This document shows positions 25,210 to 33,688 of a stretch of 64,000 bases of DNA, piece by piece. The stretch covers positions 40,720 through 104,719 of the forward strand of contig NZ_JBCDMV010000018.1 in the NCBI RefSeq assembly GCF_038433135.1, given 5' to 3'. Each line of letters begins with the position of its first letter. Position 1 is the stretch's first letter. This DNA comes from Luteococcus sp038433135 (GTDB taxonomy: Bacteria; Actinomycetota; Actinomycetes; Propionibacteriales; Propionibacteriaceae). The notes under the pieces were generated by a model, which was not told the DNA's origin, did not search any database, and saw only the letters and a list, made by a program, of their open reading frames with translations. The translations under genes and the position numbers were made by a program.

Positions 25210-26850
25210 ATGTTGACGCTTCGTCGCCCCGGCCGTCTGGCCGCCGTCCTGCTGGCCGCGGTCACCGCGCTGACCGCCTGTGGACCCAAGGACGAGGGCT
25301 CCGGCCCCGCCGGGGACGCCGAGCCGGCCAAGACCCTCAACATCGTCGCCGGCTCCGAACAGCGCTCCATCCTGGACCAGGTGGTGGTGCCGTGGTGTGA
25401 GTCCAAGGGCTACACCTGCAACTACACCCTGCTGGGCTCGGTTGACCAGGCCCGGCTGCTGCAGTCCGGCGGGGGAGAGCACGACGCCTTCTGGTTTGCC
25501 TCCAGCGTCTTCAGTCAGCTGGGCAACACCAATGGGCAGCTCACCGACGTCAAGCCGATGTTCCTCACACCCGTGGTCTACGCCGGATTCAAACCGACGA
25601 TGCAGAAGCTGGGCATGGTGGGCAAGGATGTCACCGCCGCGCAGATCATCGCCTCGGTGGAGAGCAAGCAGGCCAAGACCTGGGCCACCAACCCCACCCA
25701 GTCCAATTCGGGTGCCACCACCCTGTTCAGTTTCCTGAACCACTTTGCCGGCAACCCGCCCGGCCAGGCGCTGACCGCGGCCCAGCTGAAGAGCGAGCCG
25801 GTGGTGAAGGGGATGCAGACCTTCATCCAGTCGATCGAGCGCACCCCGCCGTCCACCGGCACCATGATGGATGACTGCCTGGCCAATCCCGACGCCTGCC
25901 AGACCATGTTCACCTATGAAGACCTGGTGATCGAGAAGAACCTGGAGCTGGTCAAGCAGGGCAAGGAGCCGCTCTACGTCGCCTACCCGCGGGGCGCGAT
26001 GGCCATCTCCGACGCCCCCTTGGGCTTCGCCAAGCGCGGTCAGGCCGACGAGGCGGCCAAGCACGCCATCTTCATCGAGCTGCAGAACCACCTGCTGAAG
26101 GACAAGGACGCGCTGGCCAAGGTCCAGGGCCTGGGCCGGCGCCCGGCCGGCGGCGTCGGGCTGAGCCTGGCCAATGCCGACCCCAAGGTCTTCAACCCCG
26201 ACTGGGGAATCAAGGCGACGTTGAAGGATCGCGGTGTCACCTTCCCGTCCGCGCCGGTGATCGAGGCGGCGCTGAACTCCTACCACACCACCTTCCGCAA
26301 GCCCGTTCACCTGTTCTACTGCCTGGACTCGTCGGGATCGATGACCTCCAATGGCGGCTGGGACGGCGTGAAGGAGGCTGCTGAGGCACTCTTCGACCCC
26401 GACCAGGCCAAGAAGAACCTGCTGCAGACCGCGTCCCAGGACATCACCGAGGTGGCGATCTTCAACGGGGACGTCGTAGGCGGGCCGTGGCGGGTGAACG
26501 GCAATGCCGACGCCGACCTGCGCAACTTGCAGAGCAGCGTGGTCAACCATGATGCGGGCGGCGGCACCAACATGTACGCCTGCCTGTTCCGGGCGGCCAG
26601 CGCCTTGCAGGGCACCGACGCGAAGCACAAGAAACTGGTGGTGGTGATGTCCGACGGACAGTCCGAGAACTCCCAGCACGACGTGGCGATGGCCGCGATC
26701 AAGAAGACCGGGGCCCCCGTGGTGACGATCGCCTTCGGCAGCGACGCGGATCCGAACCAGATGCAGGAGGTGGCCACCAGCACCAATGGCTCCTTCGTGC
26801 AGAAGGACAACATGGTGGCCGCGCTGCGCGAAGCGGCCGGGTACCGGTGA
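25210..26850 (+). CDS. Lipoprotein with substrate-binding domain fused to a VWA domain
   Basis: A 546-residue lipid-anchored protein with lipobox LTAC (Cys24). Residues about 38-350 resemble a type 2 periplasmic binding protein (LNIVAGSEQRSILDQVVVPW, then a hinge near TWATNPTQSNSGATTLFSF). Residues about 365-546 form a von Willebrand A domain with a complete metal site: DSSGS near 373, GGGTNMY near 451 and MSDGQS near 480. No permease or ATPase is encoded nearby, so transport is unlikely; ligand-dependent binding of partner proteins is a reasonable guess. First gene of a four-gene cluster; the ATG appears leaderless after TACAAA. Confidence 0.85.
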   Translation: MLTLRRPGRLAAVLLAAVTALTACGPKDEGSGPAGDAEPAKTLNIVAGSEQRSILDQVVVPWCESKGYTCNYTLLGSVDQARLLQSGGGEHDAFWFASSVFSQLGNTNGQLTDVKPMFLTPVVYAGFKPTMQKLGMVGKDVTAAQIIASVESKQAKTWATNPTQSNSGATTLFSFLNHFAGNPPGQALTAAQLKSEPVVKGMQTFIQSIERTPPSTGTMMDDCLANPDACQTMFTYEDLVIEKNLELVKQGKEPLYVAYPRGAMAISDAPLGFAKRGQADEAAKHAIFIELQNHLLKDKDALAKVQGLGRRPAGGVGLSLANADPKVFNPDWGIKATLKDRGVTFPSAPVIEAALNSYHTTFRKPVHLFYCLDSSGSMTSNGGWDGVKEAAEALFDPDQAKKNLLQTASQDITEVAIFNGDVVGGPWRVNGNADADLRNLQSSVVNHDAGGGTNMYACLFRAASALQGTDAKHKKLVVVMSDGQSENSQHDVAMAAIKKTGAPVVTIAFGSDADPNQMQEVATSTNGSFVQKDNMVAALREAAGYR

Positions 26851-26860
26851 TCGGGCAACG

Positions 26861-27547
26861 GTGACCAGACATTCCACACTGACGGCCCTGCTGGTGGCCG
26901 CCCTGGTCTTCGTCGCCATGTTCGCGTTGCTGGCCGACGCCACGGACCTGATCCGGCTCTTCGGGCCCGCGGTGCTGGCCGTGATGGCCGCCGGCGGCAC
27001 CAAGCTGATGCTGCAGCGCTCCGCGGCCCAGATCTCCGACGAGGCCTACCGGGATGACGCGAAGGGCCAGATGCGGGCCTGCCTGGATCTGGTGGCCCAG
27101 ATCCGGGAGAACGCCAGCCGGGCCCGCTCCAACAGCCTGCGCAATCAGGTGGAGCGGATGGCGCAGGTGGTTCCCGAGCTGCTGCGACGGGTGGAGCGGA
27201 CCTCCCCGACGTCGTTGTACTCGTCGGCCAGCCAGCTGCGCACCCACCTGGAATCCCTGGACGGGGTGGTGCGCACCTTCGGGGACATCGAGAAGAACCC
27301 CGCCTTCTACGACCGGCCGCAGGAGCAGCTGGTGGCCGGTGAGCAGGCGGTGCACCGCTTCGTCGAGTTCGCCACCGACAGCATCAAGCTGGTCAACCAG
27401 GGCGACCTGGCCGCCTACCAGGCCAATCTGGACACCGTCGCCCCACCCAGGATGCCCACGCTCGAGATCCCCACCAGCCAGAACCCGATGAGCCAGAACC
27501 CCATGACGCAGGCCCCGACGCCGTCGAATCCCGAGGAGCAGCCGTGA
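26861..27547 (+). CDS. Membrane-anchored coiled-coil protein (XpaC-like, uncertain)
   Basis: A 228-residue protein. Two hydrophobic helices occupy about residues 8-24 and 28-46, followed by a long helical region rich in Arg, Gln and Leu (about 60-185, with MAQVVPELLRRVER and YSSASQLRTHLESLDGVV), and a Pro/Gln/Met tail with repeated SQNPM motifs. Topology and position next to telA recall the XpaC family, which pairs with TelA in Firmicutes; sequence similarity is too weak for me to be sure. It begins 10 bases after the VWA gene at a GTG with no clear ribosome-binding site, and its stop overlaps the next start. Confidence 0.62.
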   Translation: MTRHSTLTALLVAALVFVAMFALLADATDLIRLFGPAVLAVMAAGGTKLMLQRSAAQISDEAYRDDAKGQMRACLDLVAQIRENASRARSNSLRNQVERMAQVVPELLRRVERTSPTSLYSSASQLRTHLESLDGVVRTFGDIEKNPAFYDRPQEQLVAGEQAVHRFVEFATDSIKLVNQGDLAAYQANLDTVAPPRMPTLEIPTSQNPMSQNPMTQAPTPSNPEEQP

Positions 27548-28689
27548 AGAAGTCCCCTTCCTTTGTCGTCGGGCTGGTGATCCTGCTGGCCGTGCTGCTG
27601 GGCGGTGGCGGGCTCTACCTGTACACCCAGCGCAATCCCGGCGCCCAGAAGCCGCTCAACCAGCAGCCGGTGACCATCAGCTGCGCCGGTGGTTCGGAGA
27701 AGGCCGAGCTGATGGCCGATCCGGACGTGAAGCGCCTGATGAAGGACAAGTACGGCCTGAGCGTCAGCTATGCGTCGATGGGCTCCTACAAGCAGGTCAT
27801 GCTCAGCACCGAGCAGATCAAGGCCAAGGGCTATCAGTGCCTGTGGCCCTCCAGCGCGTCGGCGCGCAGCGTCTTCGAGGCCAAGCACGGCAGCGACTTT
27901 CCCGGCTATCGGGCCAGCACCGTGCTGCAGTCGCCGGAGGTGATCTACTCCGGGCCGGAGGCCACCGAGGCGCTGAAGAAGGCCAAGCTGCTCACCACCA
28001 AGGGCAATGTCAACTCGCTGGACATCAAGGGTCTGCTGACCAACCAGGTGCTGAAGAACGGCACCTGGCAGGCACTCAAGGCCGGCGACCTGACCGGCCC
28101 CGTGCGGATCGGCAGCACCGACGCCCGCACCTCCAATTCCGGTTTCACCCTGGCCCAGCTGGAACTCACCGTGATCGCCACCCAGGACCTCACCACCCCG
28201 CCCACCCTGGCCGAGGCCCGCAAGGCGTTGCCCACCCTGCGACGGATCTACGAGACCTCCGGACTGCAGGCGTCGAGCTCCGACGACGGCTTCCGGCAAT
28301 GGCTGCTCCAGGGCGGGGAGTACTCCTCCCCGCTCTATGCCGGCTACGAGAACCAGGTGATCCAGCACTGGATCGAGACCGGCCGCAGCGACGCGCTGAT
28401 GAAGGAGGTCACCATGCTCTACCCGAGCCCGACGATCTACGCCGACCACCCGGTGCTGGCGCTGGAGGGTGATGGTGGCCGGCTGATCGAGGCGATGCAG
28501 GACCCGGAGATCCAGAAGATCGCCTGGGAACGCTACGGCTTCCGTTCCGGCACCAGCGCCGGGATCAATGACGTCAAGACCTTTGACAAGCTGCCGCTGC
28601 AGGCCCGGCTGCGCACCATTCCCGCCCCCAATTCCGACGTGACACTGGCCATGCTGGCCTGTCTGGAGAACGAGAAGAACTGTTCCTGA
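27544..28689 (+). CDS. Membrane-anchored substrate-binding-like protein
   Basis: A 381-residue protein with one N-terminal membrane helix (about residues 6-26, no lipobox) and an extracellular domain that resembles the binding-protein half of the first gene: TISCAGGSEKAELMADPDVK at the start of the fold and STDARTSNSGFTLAQLELT at the hinge. It lacks the VWA domain. The GTG overlaps the stop of the previous gene by 4 bases (GTGA), so the two are coupled. Both binding-like proteins share the N-S-G pattern seen near the ligand site. An 85-base gap separates it from telA. Confidence 0.78.
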   Translation: MKKSPSFVVGLVILLAVLLGGGGLYLYTQRNPGAQKPLNQQPVTISCAGGSEKAELMADPDVKRLMKDKYGLSVSYASMGSYKQVMLSTEQIKAKGYQCLWPSSASARSVFEAKHGSDFPGYRASTVLQSPEVIYSGPEATEALKKAKLLTTKGNVNSLDIKGLLTNQVLKNGTWQALKAGDLTGPVRIGSTDARTSNSGFTLAQLELTVIATQDLTTPPTLAEARKALPTLRRIYETSGLQASSSDDGFRQWLLQGGEYSSPLYAGYENQVIQHWIETGRSDALMKEVTMLYPSPTIYADHPVLALEGDGGRLIEAMQDPEIQKIAWERYGFRSGTSAGINDVKTFDKLPLQARLRTIPAPNSDVTLAMLACLENEKNCS

Positions 28690-28696
28690 CGCGGCC

Positions 28697-28707
28697 GAGC
28701 CCGTCGA
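28697..28707. repeat. GAGCCCGTCGA motif, REP-like
   Basis: This 11-base motif, in the gap before telA, recurs at 49970-49980 and, inverted, at 51816-51826, with a related form at 36625-36659. Similar 'TCGACRRGCTC' palindromic repeats are scattered in many actinobacterial genomes. Function unknown. Confidence 0.4.
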
Positions 28708-28774
28708 CCACCGCCCGATCCGCTGACCACAGACCAACCACGGCGGCCCACCCGGGGCCCCAGGAGAGGCATAC

Positions 28775-30121
28775 ATGTCCGAGATGAGCATTGACTTCGG
28801 CGCCATCACCGGCGCCCCCACCCAGCCCGCCGGCCCGGCCGAGAGCGGTATCGCGGCGATGGCCCAGCAGGCCGCGACCGCCGCCCAGGGCGGCACCTCC
28901 CTTCCCACTGGTGGCGAGCCGGGAACGATGAGCTGCCTGGCGATGCTCAGCCCCCAGCAGCAGGAGCAGGCCCGGGCGGTGGCGGCCCAGCAGCTTCCCG
29001 CCATGCTGGCCGACACCCAGAAGCTGGCAACCTTCGGTGACCAGGCCCTGACCGCGGTGAACTCGCAGGTCAACCGGATCTTCCAGGAGGTCGGCCCCGT
29101 GCAGATCCCGGAGCTGACCACGATCATGCGGCAGATCAACGACCGGATGCGGGAATTCCGGCATCGCTACGATCCGGCCGATCCGCGGGTGCGGGAGGTC
29201 TTCGAGCGCTTTGCCGACGCGGTGCGCGGCGTCTTCAACTGGGGCCGGGACATGGTGGAGATGCTCTTCGAGGAGGCTCGCTCGGTGGAGCAGCAGCTGG
29301 ACCGAATTGCCGGGCAGCTGGCCACCAAGCAGATGGAGTTGAAGCGCAATGTGGTGCTCTGCGACGAGCTGTACAAGGCCAATGAGACCTCGATCAGCCA
29401 GCTGGTCGGCGTGATCGCGGTGATGGAGGCGGTGCTGGAGCAGGCGCACCAGCAGGCCGACGCTATCGTCGTCGACCCGAATTCGCCCGACAGCCGGGAG
29501 AAGCAGGAGGAGCGCGCCCGGCTGACCGAGTTCATCATGGCGCTGCAGACCCGGATCAACGAGTTCCAGCAGCGGCTCTTCGTCGCCTGGTCCACCAGCC
29601 CGCAGATCCGCAACATCCGCGCCCTGCACTACGGCCTGGGCCAGCGGCTGGCGCTGCTGGTGAACCTGACCATCCCGACGATGAAGCTGACCATCGCCCA
29701 GTGGGGGTTGCTGCTGCAGGCGCAGCAGGCGGCCGGCTTGCAGCAGGCCGTCGCCGACGGCGCCAACGAGGTGCTGGGGGCCTATGCCAGCGCGTCTGGC
29801 AGGGCCATCCCGGAGATCGCGCGCCAGATGCAGACCCCGACGCTGCGGCCGGAGACCATCATGGAGGTGGCGGCCTCGCTGGACACCCAGGCCACCGGGA
29901 TCGAGCAGGCGGTGCGTTATGGCGAGCAGGCCCGCCAGCAGGTGGTCGGCTCCATCGTCACCGCGCAGCAGGCGATGCTGGCCAGCTCCGACCGGCTGGA
30001 CAAGGCGGTCAGCGAGTTGGTCTCGCAGAGCCAGCACAAGCTGGAGCTGCCGGCGGCGCCGGAACTGCCGCAGGCCGTGCTGGAGCAGGCGCCGAAGCTC
30101 GCCCAGCCCGTCGCCCGCTGA
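28775..30121 (+). CDS. telA: TelA family (toxic anion resistance) protein
   Basis: A 448-residue cytosolic protein of the TelA/KlaA family, linked with tellurite and cell-envelope stress resistance. It has almost no hydrophobic segment and is mostly helical, with Gln-rich coiled-coil stretches such as EARSVEQQLDRIAGQLATKQ and the family core LVNLTIPTMKLTIAQWGLLLQ near residue 295. An AGGAG site precedes the ATG. It is the last gene of the VWA/binding-protein cluster, 85 bases after the third gene. Its mechanism is not known in any organism; cooperation with the membrane-anchored genes upstream is inference. Confidence 0.88.
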   Translation: MSEMSIDFGAITGAPTQPAGPAESGIAAMAQQAATAAQGGTSLPTGGEPGTMSCLAMLSPQQQEQARAVAAQQLPAMLADTQKLATFGDQALTAVNSQVNRIFQEVGPVQIPELTTIMRQINDRMREFRHRYDPADPRVREVFERFADAVRGVFNWGRDMVEMLFEEARSVEQQLDRIAGQLATKQMELKRNVVLCDELYKANETSISQLVGVIAVMEAVLEQAHQQADAIVVDPNSPDSREKQEERARLTEFIMALQTRINEFQQRLFVAWSTSPQIRNIRALHYGLGQRLALLVNLTIPTMKLTIAQWGLLLQAQQAAGLQQAVADGANEVLGAYASASGRAIPEIARQMQTPTLRPETIMEVAASLDTQATGIEQAVRYGEQARQQVVGSIVTAQQAMLASSDRLDKAVSELVSQSQHKLELPAAPELPQAVLEQAPKLAQPVAR

Positions 30122-30150
30122 GGGCGGCGGGAGCCATCCCGACCCCGACG

Positions 30151-30156
30151 TAGACT
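30151..30156 (+). promoter_or_regulatory. -10 element for a leaderless sir2-type gene
   Basis: TAGACT lies 7 bases before the GTG at 30164, placing the transcription start on the start codon. The -35 region is weak. The gene therefore may be transcribed independently of telA. Confidence 0.45.
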
Positions 30157-30163
30157 GCCCGGC

Positions 30164-31060
30164 GTGAAAGCACCGGTCAATGTCCGTCGCGCCACCCGGC
30201 CGTGGGAACCCACCACCATCCTGCGCGGAACCGTGCAGGATGCCCGGGAGTTGCTGGAGGAACTCGACGGGGTGGTGGTGCTGACGGGCGCCGGCATCTC
30301 GACCGACTCCGGGGTGCCCGACTACCGCGGGCCGCGGGCCCAACGGGCGACCCCGATGATGTTCCACGAGTTCACCGGCGACGAGCGCAACCGGCGTCGC
30401 TACTGGGCCCGCAACTACCAGGGCTGGGCCCACCTGGGGCGGGCCGAGCCCAATGCGGGGCATCGGGCGCTGGCGGCCTGGGAGCAGGGCGCCGGGCTGA
30501 CCCGGTTGGTGGGGCTGATCACCCAGAATGTGGACGGGCTGCACGAGGCCGCCGGCTCCACCCGGCTGGTGACGCTGCACGGCCGCTCCGCCGACGTGAT
30601 CTGCCTGGACTGCGGCCAGGTGACCTCGCGGGCGGCACTGCAACCCCGGCTCGCCGCGCTCAACCCCGACGTGCTGCCGCGCACGGACATGGGTCACGCG
30701 GAGCTGCGCCCCGACGCGGATGCGGTGGTGGACGAGTGGCAGGACTTCGTCGTGCCGCCGTGCCTGGACTGTGGGGGAATGCTCAAGCCCGACGTGGTCT
30801 TTTTCGGGGAGCCGGTGCCCAAGGATCGGGTGGTGCAGGCCTTCGACTGGTGTGACCGGGCCGATGCGCTGCTGGTGGCCGGCAGCTCCCTGACGGTGAT
30901 GAGCGGGCTGCGCTTCGCCCGGCAGATGCACAAGCAGGGCAAACCGGTGATGGTGGTCAACCGGGGCGCCAGCCGGGCCGACGAGCTGGCCACCATCCGG
31001 CTCGACGAGGGAACCGGGGTGGTACTCCCCGCACTTCTGCGGGCATCTGGCGACGAGTGA
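30164..31060 (+). CDS. Sir2-family NAD-dependent protein deacetylase
   Basis: Sirtuin of 298 residues that removes acyl groups from lysines using NAD. VLTGAGISTDSGVPDYRG near residue 40 is the NAD-binding GAGxS motif, LITQNVDGLHEAAG the TQN-D motif, LHGRS the catalytic His, and the zinc ribbon is CLDCGQ plus CLDCGG (about 147 and 200). VAGSSLTVMSG completes the Rossmann part. The product is slightly longer than cobB enzymes because of a region of about 40 residues between the zinc cysteines. No acetyltransferase gene is close. The GTG start appears leaderless. Confidence 0.92.
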   Translation: MKAPVNVRRATRPWEPTTILRGTVQDARELLEELDGVVVLTGAGISTDSGVPDYRGPRAQRATPMMFHEFTGDERNRRRYWARNYQGWAHLGRAEPNAGHRALAAWEQGAGLTRLVGLITQNVDGLHEAAGSTRLVTLHGRSADVICLDCGQVTSRAALQPRLAALNPDVLPRTDMGHAELRPDADAVVDEWQDFVVPPCLDCGGMLKPDVVFFGEPVPKDRVVQAFDWCDRADALLVAGSSLTVMSGLRFARQMHKQGKPVMVVNRGASRADELATIRLDEGTGVVLPALLRASGDE

Positions 31061-31532
31061 ACATCGATCGGCATGGTGATGAATAGTCGGCTGAGCACAC
31101 CCGGAGGGGCAGTACTTGGCGCAGGTGTGGTCGGGCCGACAACGCCGCTGAGACCAAGCTGAGGATTGGTTGAAGCCAAGGGCTTTGGATGCTTGGTCAT
31201 CTGACCGTGAAGCACCTGTGGGGCTTGCAATCGGGGATGGCTCGGGGGCTCACCCCAGGGCTGCCTCAGGGTGCTGGGACAAGCGGAGACCTCAGGCTCT
31301 GGGCTGGATCCTCAGCTTCCTCCACTGATCGGCCCAGACTTTTTGGAACATTCAAACTTGGTGAATTCTTCCTCATGGGCCGGATTCCACAAATGAACCA
31401 GCGATTGGCCGGTGGCACTCTCGCTGCTATGTTCAGCATCAGAGTCATCCGGGAATTACCCGTCTCGAATGTCTCTAGACCACTGTTCAGCGGAGGTTGC
31501 ATCGGCAGCTTCGCAAGAAGGAGTTTAATTCC
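31061..31532. other. Intergenic region upstream of the cell-wall-binding protein
   Basis: About 470 bases without a credible gene. It holds the promoter at 31405-31433 and a 5' leader of about 95 bases. Near 31339 the sequence TTGGAACATTCAAAC resembles the core of the 59-bp repeats at 50863 and 59429. I could not recognise a riboswitch. Confidence 0.5.
31405..31433 (+). promoter_or_regulatory. Promoter for the cell-wall-binding repeat protein
   Basis: TTGGCC at 31405-31410 and TATGTT at 31428-31433 are separated by exactly 17 bases, a good housekeeping sigma factor match. It lies about 100 bases upstream of the ATG at 31533, so the mRNA would carry a long leader with an AAGGAG site. Confidence 0.6.
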
Positions 31533-33434
31533 ATGGGTTCCAAGTTCATCACCCGCCTCGGCGTTCTCGCCGCGGCTTCCGCCACCGTCCTCACCATGGC
31601 GCCTGGCATGGCCAATGCCGCCGCCCCCAAGCCGATCGACGACGGCATGAAGCCCGCTTCGTTCGGCGAGGGCACTGCCGCTCGGATCGGTGGCATCGAC
31701 CGCCGCGAGGTGTCGGTCAACGCTGCCAAGGCGCTGCTGGCTGATCCCCAGACCGGCGTCAAGGGCGACACCTTCGTGATCGCCTCCGGCTACGTGTGGC
31801 CCGATGCCGTCACCGTCGCCCCCCTGTCGGGCTGCATGGACGCCCCCGTCCTGCTGACCTACGGCAACAAGCTGGGCGCCCCGGTTGATTCCTTCCTGGC
31901 GTCCAAGAAGGGCACCGTCAAGCGGATCATCATCTCCGGTGGCGAGCCCACCGTGAACGTGGCCGTCGAGAATCAGCTGAAGGCCATCCTGGGCGACATC
32001 AAGATCGAGCGCAATGGTGGCATCAACCGCCAGGAGGTGGCGTACAACAACGCCGCCGAGACCGCCGCCTGCACCATGCAGGGCAAGGAGAACTCGGTCA
32101 CCAAGGCGCACGATGCCCTGCAGGCCCTCAAGCAGGCCGAGGCTGACTACCAGGCCGCGCTGAAGGCCTACGACGCTGCTCGCGAGGACTTCGCCGCCAA
32201 GAAGGAAGCCGCCGAGGCTGCCGCCGCCAAGGTGAACGCCCTGGTGGCCCAGCTGAACAACCTGGCCATGAAGCTCGTCTCGGTTCCCCCGGCCACCCAG
32301 AAGGCCTACGACGACGCGATCGCCGCCCGTCAGGTTGCCGAGGAGCAGTTCAACAAGACCGTCGCCGCCGCGAACGTGATCAATGGTCTGGCCACCACCG
32401 ACCTGACCACCACCGAGCTGCAGTCCACCATGGCCGCGTACCTGGCCAAGGCCGGCGACAAGGCTCCCGCCATCCGCGCTGCCATGGGCGTGCTGGGTGT
32501 CACCGAGACCCAGACCATCCAGGACGCCATCGGCGCTGCCAACACCAAGGTTGCCGCTGACCTGGCCAACGTGAACGCCAAGACCGAGGCCGTCTCCGTG
32601 GCTGCCCTGGCCCTGCAGAAGGCCGCCGCGGCCACCGCCGCCAACGCCGCCGTCGCCAAGGACATGGCCGCCATTCAGGAGCAGCTGAACGCCGCTCGCG
32701 CCGCCAAGGCCGCCGCCGATGCCGCTCTGGCCAAGGCCGCCGCCAAGCTGGCCGCCGCCACCACCGCGCTGGCTGACGCCACCGCGAAGCGTCCGCTGCC
32801 CGGTGCGATCAAGGATGCGGCTGTCGCCCTCAACGCGGCTCGTGACGCGGCCGTCAAGGCTGCCGGCAAGGCGGGCGCTGCCCCGGCCTTCCTGGCCACC
32901 GGTCGGGTCTTCACCGATGCCCTGAGCACCGGCCCGGCTGCGGTCAACGTCAAGGGTGTTGTCCTGCTGACCGGTACCGCCAACCGCGATGGCGACAAGC
33001 TGGGTGAGTTCGCGCTGAAGTGGAAGAAGAACTACTCGGCCGCCGCTCCGTCCCAGGTGGTCAACGGTCAGTACATCCCCGTCGGCGCCGACGCGATCAA
33101 CGCGGCTGGCAAGGACGCGATGTACCGGGTGCCCGGCGCCGACCGCTACGAGGTCTCGGTCAACCTGGCCAAGAAGTTCTTCAAGGGCGACGTCTACCCG
33201 ACCGTTGCCAGTGGTCTGATCTTCTCGGACGCCTTGGTCGCCGGTTCCTACTCGGCTCAGTACGCCAACCCGCTGCTGCTGACCAAGGGCAACGACCTGC
33301 CCTACAGCGTCGAGAACTACCTGCGCAACACCAAGGAGCTCTCGCAGCCCGCTGGCGCGATCGTGATCGGTGGCACCCCCACCGTCAACGCGTCGGTCTT
33401 CAAGGAGATCCAGGCCGCCGTCAAGGCCAAGTGA
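31533..33434 (+). CDS. Secreted cell-wall-binding-repeat protein with internal coiled coil
   Basis: A 633-residue exported protein. The ATG at 31533 has AAGGAG upstream, and residues 1-30 form a signal peptide ending MANA-A. Cell-wall-binding repeat 2 sequences occur at both ends: about 48-165 (RIGGIDRREVSVNAAK, FVIASGYVWPDAVTVAPL, GTVKRIIISGGEPTV) and about 440-633 (FLATGRVFTDALSTGPA, YRVPGADRYEVSVNLAK, VASGLIFSDALVAGS, AIVIGGTPTVNA). Between them about 240 residues, almost only Ala, Lys, Glu, Gln and Asp, form long coiled coils. The optimised codons and strong promoter and terminator suggest high expression, as for an S-layer-like surface protein; that is inference. Confidence 0.9.
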   Translation: MGSKFITRLGVLAAASATVLTMAPGMANAAAPKPIDDGMKPASFGEGTAARIGGIDRREVSVNAAKALLADPQTGVKGDTFVIASGYVWPDAVTVAPLSGCMDAPVLLTYGNKLGAPVDSFLASKKGTVKRIIISGGEPTVNVAVENQLKAILGDIKIERNGGINRQEVAYNNAAETAACTMQGKENSVTKAHDALQALKQAEADYQAALKAYDAAREDFAAKKEAAEAAAAKVNALVAQLNNLAMKLVSVPPATQKAYDDAIAARQVAEEQFNKTVAAANVINGLATTDLTTTELQSTMAAYLAKAGDKAPAIRAAMGVLGVTETQTIQDAIGAANTKVAADLANVNAKTEAVSVAALALQKAAAATAANAAVAKDMAAIQEQLNAARAAKAAADAALAKAAAKLAAATTALADATAKRPLPGAIKDAAVALNAARDAAVKAAGKAGAAPAFLATGRVFTDALSTGPAAVNVKGVVLLTGTANRDGDKLGEFALKWKKNYSAAAPSQVVNGQYIPVGADAINAAGKDAMYRVPGADRYEVSVNLAKKFFKGDVYPTVASGLIFSDALVAGSYSAQYANPLLLTKGNDLPYSVENYLRNTKELSQPAGAIVIGGTPTVNASVFKEIQAAVKAK

Positions 33435-33442
33435 TCAAAGCT

Positions 33443-33463
33443 CCATGGGGCTCGTCCCCATGG
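33443..33463 (+). terminator. First hairpin after the cell-wall-binding protein
   Basis: CCATGGGG and CCCCATGG form a perfect 8-bp stem with a 5-base loop, 9 bases after the stop codon. No T-run follows; the real terminator is probably the next hairpin. Confidence 0.55.
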
Positions 33464-33481
33464 TCGGCTGAACAGTCCGGG

Positions 33482-33509
33482 GCCCTGCTTCCCTTCGGGG
33501 AAGCAGGGC
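33482..33509 (+). terminator. Rho-independent terminator with TTCG loop
   Basis: GCCCTGCTTCCC and GGGAAGCAGGGC pair perfectly over 12 bp around a TTCG tetraloop, followed by TTCGGCCGTTTTGTCATTCT. This is the clearest textbook terminator in the window and ends the gene at 31533-33434. Confidence 0.9.
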
Positions 33510-33688
33510 TTCGGCCGTTTTGTCATTCTTTGGGGAAATGAAAGATGGACGGCAGGTGAATTGCTGAGCCCCAAGTCAGGGATTCGCTGCTTTTGTCAAG
33601 AGTTTCTGACTGTCTTTTCTGGAAGAATTCGGCAGCTGATTCCAGCGCTGCGGAATCTTTGGCCCCAAGCGTCGGCTGCGCCTGGCCA

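Noticed and set aside
28574..30931. 785-residue open frame on the minus strand
   Set aside because: It lies opposite telA and sir2, both with clear motifs, and shows His/Gln/Arg/Gly-rich composition typical of antisense frames in high-GC DNA.
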